DNA of 9,465 nt. Origin: W0P28-013 sp963621145. GTDB taxonomy: Bacteria > Bacteroidota > Bacteroidia > Bacteroidales > Paludibacteraceae. The stretch spans positions 1 to 9,465 of the forward strand of contig CAVFDI010000062.1 of NCBI GenBank assembly GCA_963621145.1, written 5' to 3'. Positions 1-6,836 of this stretch are shown here, piece by piece; position 1 is the first letter of the stretch, and every line of letters starts with the position of its first letter. The translations under genes and the position numbers were made by a program. The notes beneath the pieces were generated by a model that was given only the letters and a program-made list of their open reading frames with translations, ran no database searches and was not told the DNA's origin.

Positions 1-36
1 AAAAAAATCTGCTCGATTATAATTCAAAAATTCTTG

Positions 37-44
37 CAAAGATA
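37..44 (-). promoter_or_regulatory. possible -7 promoter element (TATCTTTG) after prsW
   Basis: Read on the minus strand the sequence is TATCTTTG, an exact match to the Bacteroidota -7 consensus TAnnTTTG. It lies 12 bases past the prsW stop codon, where a promoter for the next gene outside the window would sit. No TTTG is found 19-20 bases upstream, so the -33 half is missing, and one or two such octamers are expected by chance in 9 kb. Weak. Confidence 0.25.
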
Positions 45-55
45 ATTTTTAGAAC

Positions 56-799
56 CTATCTATATCGATTGTTGAACAGATTCCAATAGCGGTCGGCCGA
101 CTCGGCATCGGCTTTGATGTGCGCATCGATGCGTTTCGAGGCTCTTTTGCGCAAACAGTGGCAAAAAACGATGAACACAAGCACCAATAAACCCTGAATT
201 TGTGGCGAAGTCTCGCTCACCATCAGAATGCCGTCGTAGGTGCCATGCAACAAAACTGGCACAAACCAAACGCAGAATTTTGTGAATGTAGATGCTTTGC
301 CAAAATAGGCTAGCGAGTAGAAATAGCCCATGGCTACTGCAAAGAAGAAATGTCCTGGCACTGCAAAAATGGCGCGCGAAATGCCTACCGAAACCCACGA
401 TTCGTAGTTGGAAAAGAGATAAAGCACATTTTCGGCTGCAGCAAAGCCCAGACCGATGGTGGCTGCGTACACAATGCCGTCGATTCGTTCGTCGAAATAG
501 GGATTGCGGCGCAAAAGTAGCCACAACATGATGAGTTTTGCGGTCTCTTCTGGCACTGCTGCGCCCAAAAACGCCAGTTTGATGCTTTCAATCGGCATGG
601 TTGGCTCTTGTGTGAAAAGTCCCAACATCTCGGCAGGCTGCGAAAAGCAGAGCGAGAGTATCGTCGAGAAAATGCCGAACAGAAAGCCTTTCAATAGCCA
701 ACGCATAGGCTCGGGCTGCGATTTGTCGCATCGGCAAATGTAGATGAAAAGCACTAACACGGGCGCTAATGCTGCCGCCAAAATCAACCAAAATTCCAT
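56..799 (-). CDS. prsW: PrsW-type intramembrane metalloprotease
   Basis: Predicted polytopic membrane protein of 247 residues in the PrsW/CAAX-protease-like superfamily, whose members cut membrane substrates such as anti-sigma factors (known for Bacillus PrsW; the substrate here is unknown). The family motifs are visible in order: the VPEETAK block with the paired glutamates E84-E85 and K88, then GLGFAAAEN (116-124), then PGHFFFAVAMGYF with H150, then HGTYDG with H185 and D189. These residues are the expected metal and catalytic positions. Hydrophobic segments lie near 3-22, 38-52, 86-97, 108-128, 144-165, 174-192 and 202-213, and the tail is basic and soluble. The ATG at 797-799 shares its A with the TGA of the preceding SpoIID gene (TGATG), which decides this start over upstream in-frame GTG and TTG codons and suggests coupled translation. 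Confidence 0.88.
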   Translation of the reverse strand: MEFWLILAAALAPVLVLFIYICRCDKSQPEPMRWLLKGFLFGIFSTILSLCFSQPAEMLGLFTQEPTMPIESIKLAFLGAAVPEETAKLIMLWLLLRRNPYFDERIDGIVYAATIGLGFAAAENVLYLFSNYESWVSVGISRAIFAVPGHFFFAVAMGYFYSLAYFGKASTFTKFCVWFVPVLLHGTYDGILMVSETSPQIQGLLVLVFIVFCHCLRKRASKRIDAHIKADAESADRYWNLFNNRYR

Positions 800-2232
800 C
801 ACCAAAGTTTTTTAAGATCAGAATTTACGAAGTAATGTTTCAAAATTTCGTCGTATTTGAAGCCCTGTGCGCCCATCACGGCAGCACCAATCTGGCACAA
901 ACCAACGCCATGCCCCCAGCCTGCGCCAGTAAGACGAAAACCATCGGACGTGCGATCGACCACAAAAGCCGAACTGTAGAGGTGTGACTCCGACAACCAA
1001 CGCCTAATCTCCAACTCTTTGCCAACCACCACAGTGCGTTTGGTGCCGACTATCCGCAGCCGCTGCAAACGCCCAGACGCGCCGCGTTCAACGGGTTCGA
1101 GTGCGATGATTTCGCCAAAATCGATGCCCGACTTGCGACGCACCAAATCGGACAATTGCGACGTGGTGTAATCCACTGTCCAGCGGTAAAAATCAGTCGT
1201 TTCTTGGTCGTAATTGTTCAAAACCTGACGCAAAATGTGCAGATTTTTTGTGTTGCAATAGGCTGCAGGCGCAGTGCGAATCCAATGCTCGGCATTTTCT
1301 TCTTTGGTCAAATCGGGTATTTCGCCCTCGGCAACGTCGCGCACGGGCTGCAGATAGGCGTGCGGCACATCGGCCCAACAGCATTCGAAACGCTCCGAAA
1401 TGCCACCGCACGATTTCGAAAATCGCGCATCGCAAATGTGACCTTCGCTTGTCAAGATTTCGCCTCGCGTAGCATCGACAGCCTGCTTCACAAGCGGCGT
1501 CTGCACGCGTCCTACGCCCTGATAGCGCTGACAATGGTCGTCGGCGCAAACATCGAACAGAGCATGCGCATCGCGTTCGTACCAACGAATCTGCACATCG
1601 CTTTCTGGCTCAACTGTAGGCGACGGAATGCTTGGCTCTGGGTCAATCATGGGCTTCAGAAGCCAACTGCGCGAAATCACCGCGTGCGCCTTGAGTAGTT
1701 CGAGCGACGAGGTGGCACTCATCTCCGACGAAATGACGCTATAAAGATAATCTTCGACGCGTAACACATTGATAGCCACTAACTTATCGCTATCGACAAG
1801 AAATTTCAATGCTCCTTTGAAAAACTGATTTTCGCACCGTTCCCAATGAAAACCGATACCAATCATCACATCGAAAAGACAAAAATTTCCCTCGAAACAA
1901 TCGGCTTTTTGCTCCGCAACTGGCTCAAACTGAAGCGATTGCACCTCTGAGCCATCGAACAAAATTTTTCCATCGACGCAGGCGGCTGTGTGGTTCCCTG
2001 CACCAAAAATCTGTCCCGTAGCCACGCAACGAAAATCGGAATCGAAGCCAAAACGCACTTCGCGAGCCGACAAAATCCCGACCGAAACAGTGCGCTCCTT
2101 TTGTGGCGGAAACTGCTCCATTTCTGGAAAATTCGCAACATTCTGCGGCATAAAATCATCGGTCGACGGCACAAATATTTTCTGCGCTGCTGCCGATTCG
2201 CCAAATTTCTTTTTTCGCTGAACGATTCCCAT
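799..2232 (-). CDS. SpoIID/LytB-domain protein, probable peptidoglycan-glycan enzyme
   Basis: A 477-residue protein with the SpoIID/LytB domain. In Bacillus, SpoIID is a lytic transglycosylase that cuts peptidoglycan strands lacking stem peptides; Bacteroidota do not sporulate, so the role here is different and unproven. Visible motifs: VEDYLYSVISSEMSA (159-173), where E170 matches the catalytic glutamate of SpoIID; LKAHAVISRSW (180-190); CADDHCQRYQG (229-239) and SCGG (274-277), cysteine and histidine positions that may bind metal; AVDATRGEIL (251-260); and the C-terminal signature GWGHGVGLCQIGAAVMG (438-454). The ATG at 2230-2232 is chosen; an in-frame TTG at 2244 would add four residues. 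Residues 1-48 are polar and basic with no signal peptide or membrane segment, which is odd for a wall enzyme. About 150 bases separate it from the DUF4922 gene; the next gene, prsW, overlaps its stop by one base. Confidence 0.85.
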   Translation of the reverse strand: MGIVQRKKKFGESAAAQKIFVPSTDDFMPQNVANFPEMEQFPPQKERTVSVGILSAREVRFGFDSDFRCVATGQIFGAGNHTAACVDGKILFDGSEVQSLQFEPVAEQKADCFEGNFCLFDVMIGIGFHWERCENQFFKGALKFLVDSDKLVAINVLRVEDYLYSVISSEMSATSSLELLKAHAVISRSWLLKPMIDPEPSIPSPTVEPESDVQIRWYERDAHALFDVCADDHCQRYQGVGRVQTPLVKQAVDATRGEILTSEGHICDARFSKSCGGISERFECCWADVPHAYLQPVRDVAEGEIPDLTKEENAEHWIRTAPAAYCNTKNLHILRQVLNNYDQETTDFYRWTVDYTTSQLSDLVRRKSGIDFGEIIALEPVERGASGRLQRLRIVGTKRTVVVGKELEIRRWLSESHLYSSAFVVDRTSDGFRLTGAGWGHGVGLCQIGAAVMGAQGFKYDEILKHYFVNSDLKKLW

Positions 2233-2339
2233 AATGGATTCCAAATTTCAGATTAGTAGCAAGATATGAGTCGCAAGAAATGCAAGGACAATTGATATTG
2301 GGTAACAAAAAATTTAAAATTCGTTAGATTCTCAATTTC

Positions 2340-2381
2340 CTCTAACCTCTCAACTCTAATCTCTCACCTTTCATCTCTCAC
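2340..2381. repeat. degenerate tandem 7-bp repeat array A (six units)
   Basis: On the plus strand six 7-mers follow one another without a break: CTCTAAC at 2340, then units at 2347, 2354 (CTCTAAT), 2361 (CTCTCAC), 2368 (CTTTCAT) and 2375 (CTCTCAC). Consensus is CTCT(A/C)AN; positions 1, 2, 4 and 6 are invariant and position 3 differs once. The array ends two bases before the DUF4922 stop codon (2384-2386) and fills part of the gap before the SpoIID gene. On the transcribed strand it is a purine-rich tract. It encodes nothing. No function is known to me. Confidence 0.85.
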
Positions 2382-2383
2382 CC

Positions 2384-3277
2384 CTATTTCGAGATTTGTG
2401 CAAAAATATCGACCACATCGTCGGCTGTGATGCGCTGAAAATGCTCCAACACAGGCGTGACAAAAACGCCCGCCATCTCGACTGCCGCAGGACTGATAAG
2501 TAACTGACGATCAGCGTTTTCTGCGGAATATTGCCACGGACGAAAAGCCTTGCGCGGCATTACAAAAAGGTAAAAAGTGTCGTTCTCGAAACAGCCCACA
2601 ATGTTCATCATTGGTTCTACCAAAGGTTCTTCGATGAGGTTGTTGTAAAGGTTCAAAAACGCCACTTGCACGGCATCGGCGCGCTTCCCTTCGATGCAAA
2701 AAACGGTGCGCAAATAGCCATCGAGCGCAAAAACGCTGGCCGAACCAACTCTGTCGACTTGCAGCGCGCGCTCCGATTTTAGCCTAAAATAGTCGCCAAC
2801 GAGCGGCAAAAAATCACGATTGCCCGCCTGAAAATGCAGATGGTCGGGAGCCGAAGCGCCACAGCGCGGACCATTGTAGAAAACCACATAATCGGGCAAG
2901 TCGTGCGTAAAATGCAGAAAATCAGCAATATGCTGTGCAAAATCTTGCGGCTGATGCTGCTTGTGGACTATGGTGAAATGTTTCGGAAAAATCGGGAATG
3001 GATTCACCAACGCCTGCCAATCGCCACAATCGACAGCAGCCTGCTCGGCAGGACGATTTTGCGCACACAAAAAGCACGGACGCGCTGCAATGCTGGCGGC
3101 ATCGGTCTTGGCACACGACGACACTGCACGCGCCGCATTGAACTGCACTCGCACTGCAAATCCATCGAACTGGAACGAACGCACTTGCACGCGTTTCAAA
3201 TCGTCGAAATTCTTGGCAGCCAGCGGCCAATCGCGCATCTGACGGTCGAAAAGTTGGTCTAAATCTTGCTGATTCAC
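2384..3277 (-). CDS. DUF4922 protein, HIT/GalT-superfamily nucleotidyltransferase-like
   Basis: A 297-residue soluble protein recognised as the Bacteroidota DUF4922 family. Family-like blocks are RPCFLCAQNRPAEQ (66-79) with a CxxC pair at C68 and C71, NPFPIFPKHFTIVHKQHQP (92-110), FYNGPRCGASAPDHLHFQAG (133-152) and ISPAAVEMAGVFVTP (261-275). The HLHFQ core (146-150) is the HxHxQ-type active site of the histidine-triad/GalT group, which includes GDP-hexose phosphorylases and galactose-1-phosphate uridylyltransferase. Inference: it phosphorolyses or transfers nucleotidyl groups on a nucleotide sugar or dinucleotide; the substrate cannot be read from sequence. The start is the GTG at 3275-3277, because the only upstream in-frame ATG is followed at once by a stop; the N-terminus it gives (LDQLFDRQMRDWPLAAKNF) fits my memory of the family. 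It sits between a glycosyltransferase and a SpoIID-like gene. Confidence 0.82.
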   Translation of the reverse strand: MNQQDLDQLFDRQMRDWPLAAKNFDDLKRVQVRSFQFDGFAVRVQFNAARAVSSCAKTDAASIAARPCFLCAQNRPAEQAAVDCGDWQALVNPFPIFPKHFTIVHKQHQPQDFAQHIADFLHFTHDLPDYVVFYNGPRCGASAPDHLHFQAGNRDFLPLVGDYFRLKSERALQVDRVGSASVFALDGYLRTVFCIEGKRADAVQVAFLNLYNNLIEEPLVEPMMNIVGCFENDTFYLFVMPRKAFRPWQYSAENADRQLLISPAAVEMAGVFVTPVLEHFQRITADDVVDIFAQISK

Positions 3278-3292
3278 AGACTTTTACATTTA

Positions 3293-3318
3293 GTAGGGCG
3301 CATTCGGCGCGTCCCTAC
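3293..3318. repeat. 26-bp imperfect palindrome between glycosyltransferase and DUF4922 genes
   Basis: Outer arms GTAGGG (3293-3298) and CCCTAC (3313-3318) pair perfectly. An inner CGC (3299-3301) pairs with GCG (3309-3311), leaving a single bulged base at 3312 and a 7-base loop. It lies in the 57-base gap between two operon genes. A T-run follows it on the plus strand (3321-3325), but no gene reads in that direction; on the minus strand no U-tract follows. It looks more like a REP-type dispersed palindrome or a processing/attenuation hairpin than a true terminator. Confidence 0.7.
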
Positions 3319-3334
3319 AATTTTTCAAATCAAA

Positions 3335-4795
3335 TTATTTTTTTCGCGCCTCAATTTCGATGGTGCGGAGTTTGTCTTTGTAAAAATTGTTGGCGTTCAC
3401 CTTTTCTATTGAGAGGTTGGCATCGGAATTGCCCTCCCAGCGGCGACAAAGATAGAGCGAGGTGAAAATGCGCCCAATTTTGTACTCTCGCGAAGTACGC
3501 AATCCAATTGCGTAATCCTCGCCATAACTCGTATTCGGAAAACCAAATTGGCGCAAAAGTGGCGTGTATAAGGCTCGTGGCGCACCCAATCCGTTGATGC
3601 GAAGGGCGTTGTTGCAGCCATTTTGAGCCGTCCATTCGCTGTGCGAAATCAGTCCTGGCGCAATGGTGTTGAGCGCACCGTCGGTCATGGTGTACGAGCC
3701 GATGACCATAGCGCACTGTTCGTGGTAAAATTTCTCGACAATGGTGCTGAGCGTCGCGGGCGAGCCGTAGACATCGTCGCTATCGAGCTGAACGGCAAAA
3801 CGACCGCATTTTTCGCTGTAAATGGCTTCGTTCCAGCAGCCGCCAATGCCAAGATCGGCGCGATCGGGAACGATATGAATCACGCGCTCGTCGGTGGCCG
3901 CAATCTGGTCGATAATTTCGGTTGTGCCATCGGTAGAATGATTGTCGACGACGATGATATTGAACTGAAAATCAGTCTCTTGACCGAGCGCAGAATGAAT
4001 GGCATCGCCAATGGTGCGCGCGCGGTTGCGCACTGGAATGACAACCGACGCTTCCACTGCGAAACGACCTTCGGTCACATCTATTTTTTTGTAATCTTTT
4101 TCAGGATTGATGAGTGCGCCAATACGTTTCAAGTGCGCTGTGCAGGCCTGCTCCATCTCGCGCTGAACATCGGCATTGCGTGGATCCACATAGTCGAACT
4201 GCCGCTGACCGCTTTGGCGCAAATCGAGTTCCACTTCGGTGTAGAGATATTCGGGCAGATGCACAATTTTCGTGTCAGAATCTTCGCTCAGGCGCAATCG
4301 CAAATCGTAAAGTGCTGCAAAACGATAATCGAGATTCTCGCTTTGAGCGGCACAATCGCACAATTTTTCTGAAGAAAAAAGCATGAGCGAACCAAAATCG
4401 AAATCGTCGCGCACGCTGCCCAGCTGATAGTCGATGCAAGGGTGCGGCATTCGTTCGCCATTGCGCATTTCGTAACGGTCGGAATAGGCCATCGCAGCAT
4501 TGGTGTCGCAAGCCACAGCGCAGAGTCGTTCTATGGCGCGCTGACCGAGTTTTAGCGGCGTGTTTTTGGCGTAAAGCAACACAAAATCGGACTTTTCAGA
4601 ATGCTCGGCCATAATCTGAATGGTGCGACTGTCGCCCAAACTAGAGATGGCGAGTGCGTCGCAATCGGAGTGAGTTATGCCATTGGGCGAGAGCAGCACA
4701 ATGCGCTCTACCAACGGCGATTGGCGAATTTCAGCCACCGACAGCGCCACCGATTCGGCATTGTCAGCATAGAGAAAACAGACTATTTTTGCCAT
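3335..4795 (-). CDS. family 2 glycosyltransferase with two GT-A-like halves
   Basis: A 486-residue cytoplasmic glycosyltransferase. The C-terminal half (about 247-456) is a clear GT2 domain: ASVVIPVRNRARTIGDAIHSAL (249-270), the VDNHSTDGT loop (283-291), the LDSDD metal/nucleotide-sugar site (337-341), YGEDY (424-428) as the catalytic-base region, and RRWEGNSDANLS (451-462). The N-terminal half (1-190) looks like a diverged second GT-A fold: a beta-strand start KIVCFLYADN, SDFVLLYAKNTPL (69-81), AYSDRYEM (103-110) and RDDFDFGSLMLFSSEKL (129-145). It lacks a plain nucleotide-sugar site, so it may be regulatory or substrate-binding. No membrane segments are present. Donor and acceptor are unknown. 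The ATG at 4793-4795 is 19 bases after the GGGP synthase stop, so the two are probably cotranscribed; the DUF4922 gene follows. Confidence 0.85.
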   Translation of the reverse strand: MAKIVCFLYADNAESVALSVAEIRQSPLVERIVLLSPNGITHSDCDALAISSLGDSRTIQIMAEHSEKSDFVLLYAKNTPLKLGQRAIERLCAVACDTNAAMAYSDRYEMRNGERMPHPCIDYQLGSVRDDFDFGSLMLFSSEKLCDCAAQSENLDYRFAALYDLRLRLSEDSDTKIVHLPEYLYTEVELDLRQSGQRQFDYVDPRNADVQREMEQACTAHLKRIGALINPEKDYKKIDVTEGRFAVEASVVIPVRNRARTIGDAIHSALGQETDFQFNIIVVDNHSTDGTTEIIDQIAATDERVIHIVPDRADLGIGGCWNEAIYSEKCGRFAVQLDSDDVYGSPATLSTIVEKFYHEQCAMVIGSYTMTDGALNTIAPGLISHSEWTAQNGCNNALRINGLGAPRALYTPLLRQFGFPNTSYGEDYAIGLRTSREYKIGRIFTSLYLCRRWEGNSDANLSIEKVNANNFYKDKLRTIEIEARKK

Positions 4796-4814
4796 ATTTT
4801 TTCAGATTTTTTCC

Positions 4815-5552
4815 TCAAAATTCTCGCGCTACACGCACAAATGCCGCCAAATCGTCGAGGTGCGTTTCAAGATGATTGCCCACCACCACCATGTCGGCTC
4901 CAGCAGCGTAGGCTTGGCGCAGAGCGTCGGTCGATGTGATGCCGCCGCCAACAATCAGCGGAACGGAAATCATCTTTTTCACCGCCGAAATGGTTGTTGC
5001 TGCTACGGGACGAATGGCGCCGCTGCCAGCCTCCAAGTAGATCAGTTTTTTGCCTGCCTGCTCGCCACAAAGCGCAGTATCCACCGCCAAATCGACATCG
5101 TCGGTGGCAATGGGTTGCGTTTGACTCACGCGCTGCACGGCCGTAGTCTTGCCGCCATCAATCAAAATGTAACCCGTTGGTAAAACCTCGATCTGCAGAT
5201 TGTGAATGCAGCGCGCGGCACGCACCTGCTGGCCCACAAGCCACTCGGCATTGCGCCCCGAAAGCAGCGAAAGCAGCAGCAACGCATCGGCATTCGACGC
5301 CAACTGCTCCACATTTCCTGGAAAAAGCACCACGGGCTGGCGACATGTCTTTTTTATCACATCAATCGCCTGTTCGGTGGATTGGCGCAACTGGCTTCCA
5401 CCAACCAAAATAAAGTCGGGCTGAGCAACGGCAGCGGCTTCTGCCACCGTATGCAAACGCGGCAATGAGCATTTTTCAGGATCGACGAGCAGGGCAAAAA
5501 GTTTGCGCCCATGCGCCACCGCATCAGTTATTTGTGAAAAAATTGTCGACAC
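4815..5552 (-). CDS. geranylgeranylglyceryl/heptaprenylglyceryl phosphate synthase
   Basis: A TIM-barrel enzyme of 245 residues that joins a polyprenyl diphosphate to sn-glycerol-1-phosphate by an ether bond; best known for archaeal lipids but also present in Bacteroidota. Family blocks: KLFALLVDPEK (17-27), DFILVGGS (46-53), PVVLFPGN (73-80), ADALLLLSLLSGRN (88-101), LPTGYILIDGG (124-134), IYLEAGSGA (171-179), VPLIVGGGI (197-205) and GADMVVVGN (218-226). The glycine-rich last three form the phosphate-binding face. Start: the GTG at 5550-5552 overlaps the preceding gene's TAG by one base (TAGTG) and begins STIFSQITDAVAHGRKL, giving the normal family length. An open frame extends 66 codons further upstream, but that part is antisense-like shadow inside the transferase gene. 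Chain length of the prenyl donor is not readable here. Confidence 0.92.
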   Translation of the reverse strand: MSTIFSQITDAVAHGRKLFALLVDPEKCSLPRLHTVAEAAAVAQPDFILVGGSQLRQSTEQAIDVIKKTCRQPVVLFPGNVEQLASNADALLLLSLLSGRNAEWLVGQQVRAARCIHNLQIEVLPTGYILIDGGKTTAVQRVSQTQPIATDDVDLAVDTALCGEQAGKKLIYLEAGSGAIRPVAATTISAVKKMISVPLIVGGGITSTDALRQAYAAGADMVVVGNHLETHLDDLAAFVRVAREF

Positions 5553-6181
5553 TATTTCACAATCCAGACAAGCACAAACTCGGGATAGACGCGGTAACTC
5601 AATTCGAACTGCTCGGCTGCAGCCGTGCGCGTTTCGTGCGCCAACATGCTGCCCGACAAGCGCGGTACGAACGGCGCTACGCTGAAATGACGCGTGAAAT
5701 CGACTTCGGCCTGCTGCACAATTTTGTACAACGCCTCTTTTGCGCTCCACAACAATGCCAAATGCGTCTTGGCCGTTGGTTGATCGATGCTTTCGAGTTC
5801 GCGCTTCGACAAAAATTTGCTCTGCACACGCACCACACGATCCGAAATGCGTTCGATGTCGATGCCCAAACGCAACGTTGGGTGCAGAATAATAGCTGCG
5901 TAACTACCTGTGTGTGTGACACTTATGTTGTACGAACCATCTTGCAAGCGCGGACTGCCGTTGGGGTCGTAGACTATGGTTTTCTTCTCGCCGAGCACCT
6001 CGCGCAGCATCACACGCACAGCCAAGTATTCAAGTTTGCGTTTTTCGCTGGTGAATTGCGCAATTTCGGCTATCACAAATGGGTCGAGGTCGAGTGCATC
6101 GAGCAGTTCGTCGACTGTCTCGGTTATCTTCCAAAGGGCAAGAATCGCGCCCTGTTCTACGGTTTCCTTTTCTATTAGCAT
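5552..6181 (-). CDS. 4'-phosphopantetheinyl transferase superfamily protein
   Basis: A 209-residue Sfp-like transferase, predicted to move the phosphopantetheine arm of coenzyme A to a serine of a carrier protein. The three expected signatures are present: ISVTHTGSYAA (86-96), GIDIERISDRV (106-116) with the magnesium ligands D108 and E110, and LLWSAKEALYK (143-153) with E149 and K153. KFLSKRELE (122-130) matches the helix between the last two. Length fits the single-chain Sfp type rather than the about 120-residue AcpS type, so it could activate fatty-acid ACP or a specialised carrier; no carrier protein is encoded in this window. The ATG is at 6179-6181. The stop overlaps the GTG of the GGGP synthase by one base, which suggests coupling. 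A 91-base gap with a 7-bp repeat array separates it from gldD. Confidence 0.9.
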   Translation of the reverse strand: MLIEKETVEQGAILALWKITETVDELLDALDLDPFVIAEIAQFTSEKRKLEYLAVRVMLREVLGEKKTIVYDPNGSPRLQDGSYNISVTHTGSYAAIILHPTLRLGIDIERISDRVVRVQSKFLSKRELESIDQPTAKTHLALLWSAKEALYKIVQQAEVDFTRHFSVAPFVPRLSGSMLAHETRTAAAEQFELSYRVYPEFVLVWIVK

Positions 6182-6193
6182 GAGTCGAGTTTG

Positions 6194-6221
6194 TAAGGTT
6201 TCAGATTTTAAGTTTCAGGTT
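6194..6221. repeat. degenerate tandem 7-bp repeat array C (four units)
   Basis: On the plus strand four contiguous 7-mers occur: TAAGGTT (6194), TCAGATT (6201), TTAAGTT (6208) and TCAGGTT (6215). Consensus is T(C/A/T)A(A/G)(G)(G/A/T)TT with positions 1, 3, 6-7 close to invariant. The array sits 12 bases upstream of the phosphopantetheinyl transferase ATG, so in the mRNA it lies where a ribosome would load. The minus-strand reading (for example CTGAAAC in another phase) resembles the plus-strand units of the arrays at 2340 and 8237, though less closely. Confidence 0.7.
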
Positions 6222-6237
6222 GTCGACATCCACAATT

Positions 6238-6264
6238 TTGGCTAAGTATTTGAAAAATAGCCAA
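6238..6264. other. inverted repeat (7-bp stem) downstream of gldD
   Basis: TTGGCTA (6238-6244) and TAGCCAA (6258-6264) are perfect inverted copies around a 13-base loop, starting eight bases after the gldD stop codon. On the gldD mRNA strand the following bases are AATTGTGG, with no U-tract, so this is not a convincing terminator. It may be a processing or stabilising hairpin, or chance. Confidence 0.4.
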
Positions 6265-6272
6265 TTAGATAA

Positions 6273-6836
6273 TTATTTCCACCGAATCGTTTCCATCAGA
6301 TGGCGAATGTCGTTGATAATGAAAGCGTTGACTGGCGCAATGGAATCGGCATTTGGCAGATTGTTGAAATAGAGCGAGCCGCGCACAAAATTTCGCAAGC
6401 TGTCGGTCACAAAAAACTGCGCCGACGAAGCCGCATTGCCCTCAATCTGATAAAGCACGCCGTAGGTTTTGCGCTCTGTGTTTTCGTAATAATCTTCGGC
6501 AATAGCATCGGCGCGAATAGTGTGCTTATACACAAGCGTACGGGTGTCTTCGCAGGCTTTCGCTAAATCAATTTTTTGCAGCGATTTGTAACTGCAATGC
6601 ACCGTGGCGTTCCATTTGGGGTAGACTATGTTCATCCAATCGGGCTCGCCAGCGATGGGCGCAACAGTGGCATAATCGGACAGTTCGAACGCATAGGGCA
6701 AATCGCCATCGTAGGTGTGATAGGCTGCTTCGGGCAGATCGATGCGGTAGTAACCATATTCGAGCGGTTGCGCACGCCTGCCGCATGCCATCAGTACAAA
6801 TGCTGCAAAAATCAATATCGCGCCACGCTGTTTCAT
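6273..6836 (-). CDS. gldD: GldD-like gliding-associated lipoprotein
   Basis: A 187-residue lipoprotein. The N-terminus MKQRGAILIFAAFVLMAC has a charged start, hydrophobic core and a lipobox LMAC with C18 as the lipidated residue, so it should be anchored in a membrane facing the periplasm. Blocks recalled from GldD are YGYYRIDLPEAAY (27-39), DWMNIVYPKWNATVHCSYK (66-84) and RGSLYFNNLPNADSIAPVN (152-170), ending HLMETIRWK. GldD was found as a gliding-motility gene in Flavobacterium, but homologues also occur in non-gliding Bacteroidota, so motility should not be concluded. The ATG at 6834-6836 overlaps the gldE stop by four bases (ATGA), the usual sign of coupled expression, and the gldE-gldD pairing itself supports the assignment. 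Confidence 0.88.
   Translation of the reverse strand: MKQRGAILIFAAFVLMACGRRAQPLEYGYYRIDLPEAAYHTYDGDLPYAFELSDYATVAPIAGEPDWMNIVYPKWNATVHCSYKSLQKIDLAKACEDTRTLVYKHTIRADAIAEDYYENTERKTYGVLYQIEGNAASSAQFFVTDSLRNFVRGSLYFNNLPNADSIAPVNAFIINDIRHLMETIRWK

Noticed and set aside
800..805. TTG and GTG starts upstream of the prsW ATG
   Set aside because: The ATG at 799 forms a TGATG junction with the preceding stop and begins directly at the first membrane helix.
2233..2244. TTG start four codons upstream of the SpoIID gene ATG
   Set aside because: The ATG at 2232 is the simpler start, and the extra residues MESI add no signal peptide.
3623..4372. 249-codon open frame on the plus strand
   Set aside because: It lies wholly antisense to the glycosyltransferase; the translation has no recognisable motif, and no plus-strand promoter was found.
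5553..5750. 66-codon N-terminal extension of the GGGP synthase frame
   Set aside because: It runs inside the transferase gene, shows no family similarity, and the GTG at 5552 gives the normal enzyme length and a one-base overlap.
5465..6178. 237-codon open frame on the plus strand
   Set aside because: It is antisense to the phosphopantetheinyl transferase and the start of the GGGP synthase, both of which have clear family motifs. The plus-strand product is composition-driven, rich in C, H and F.
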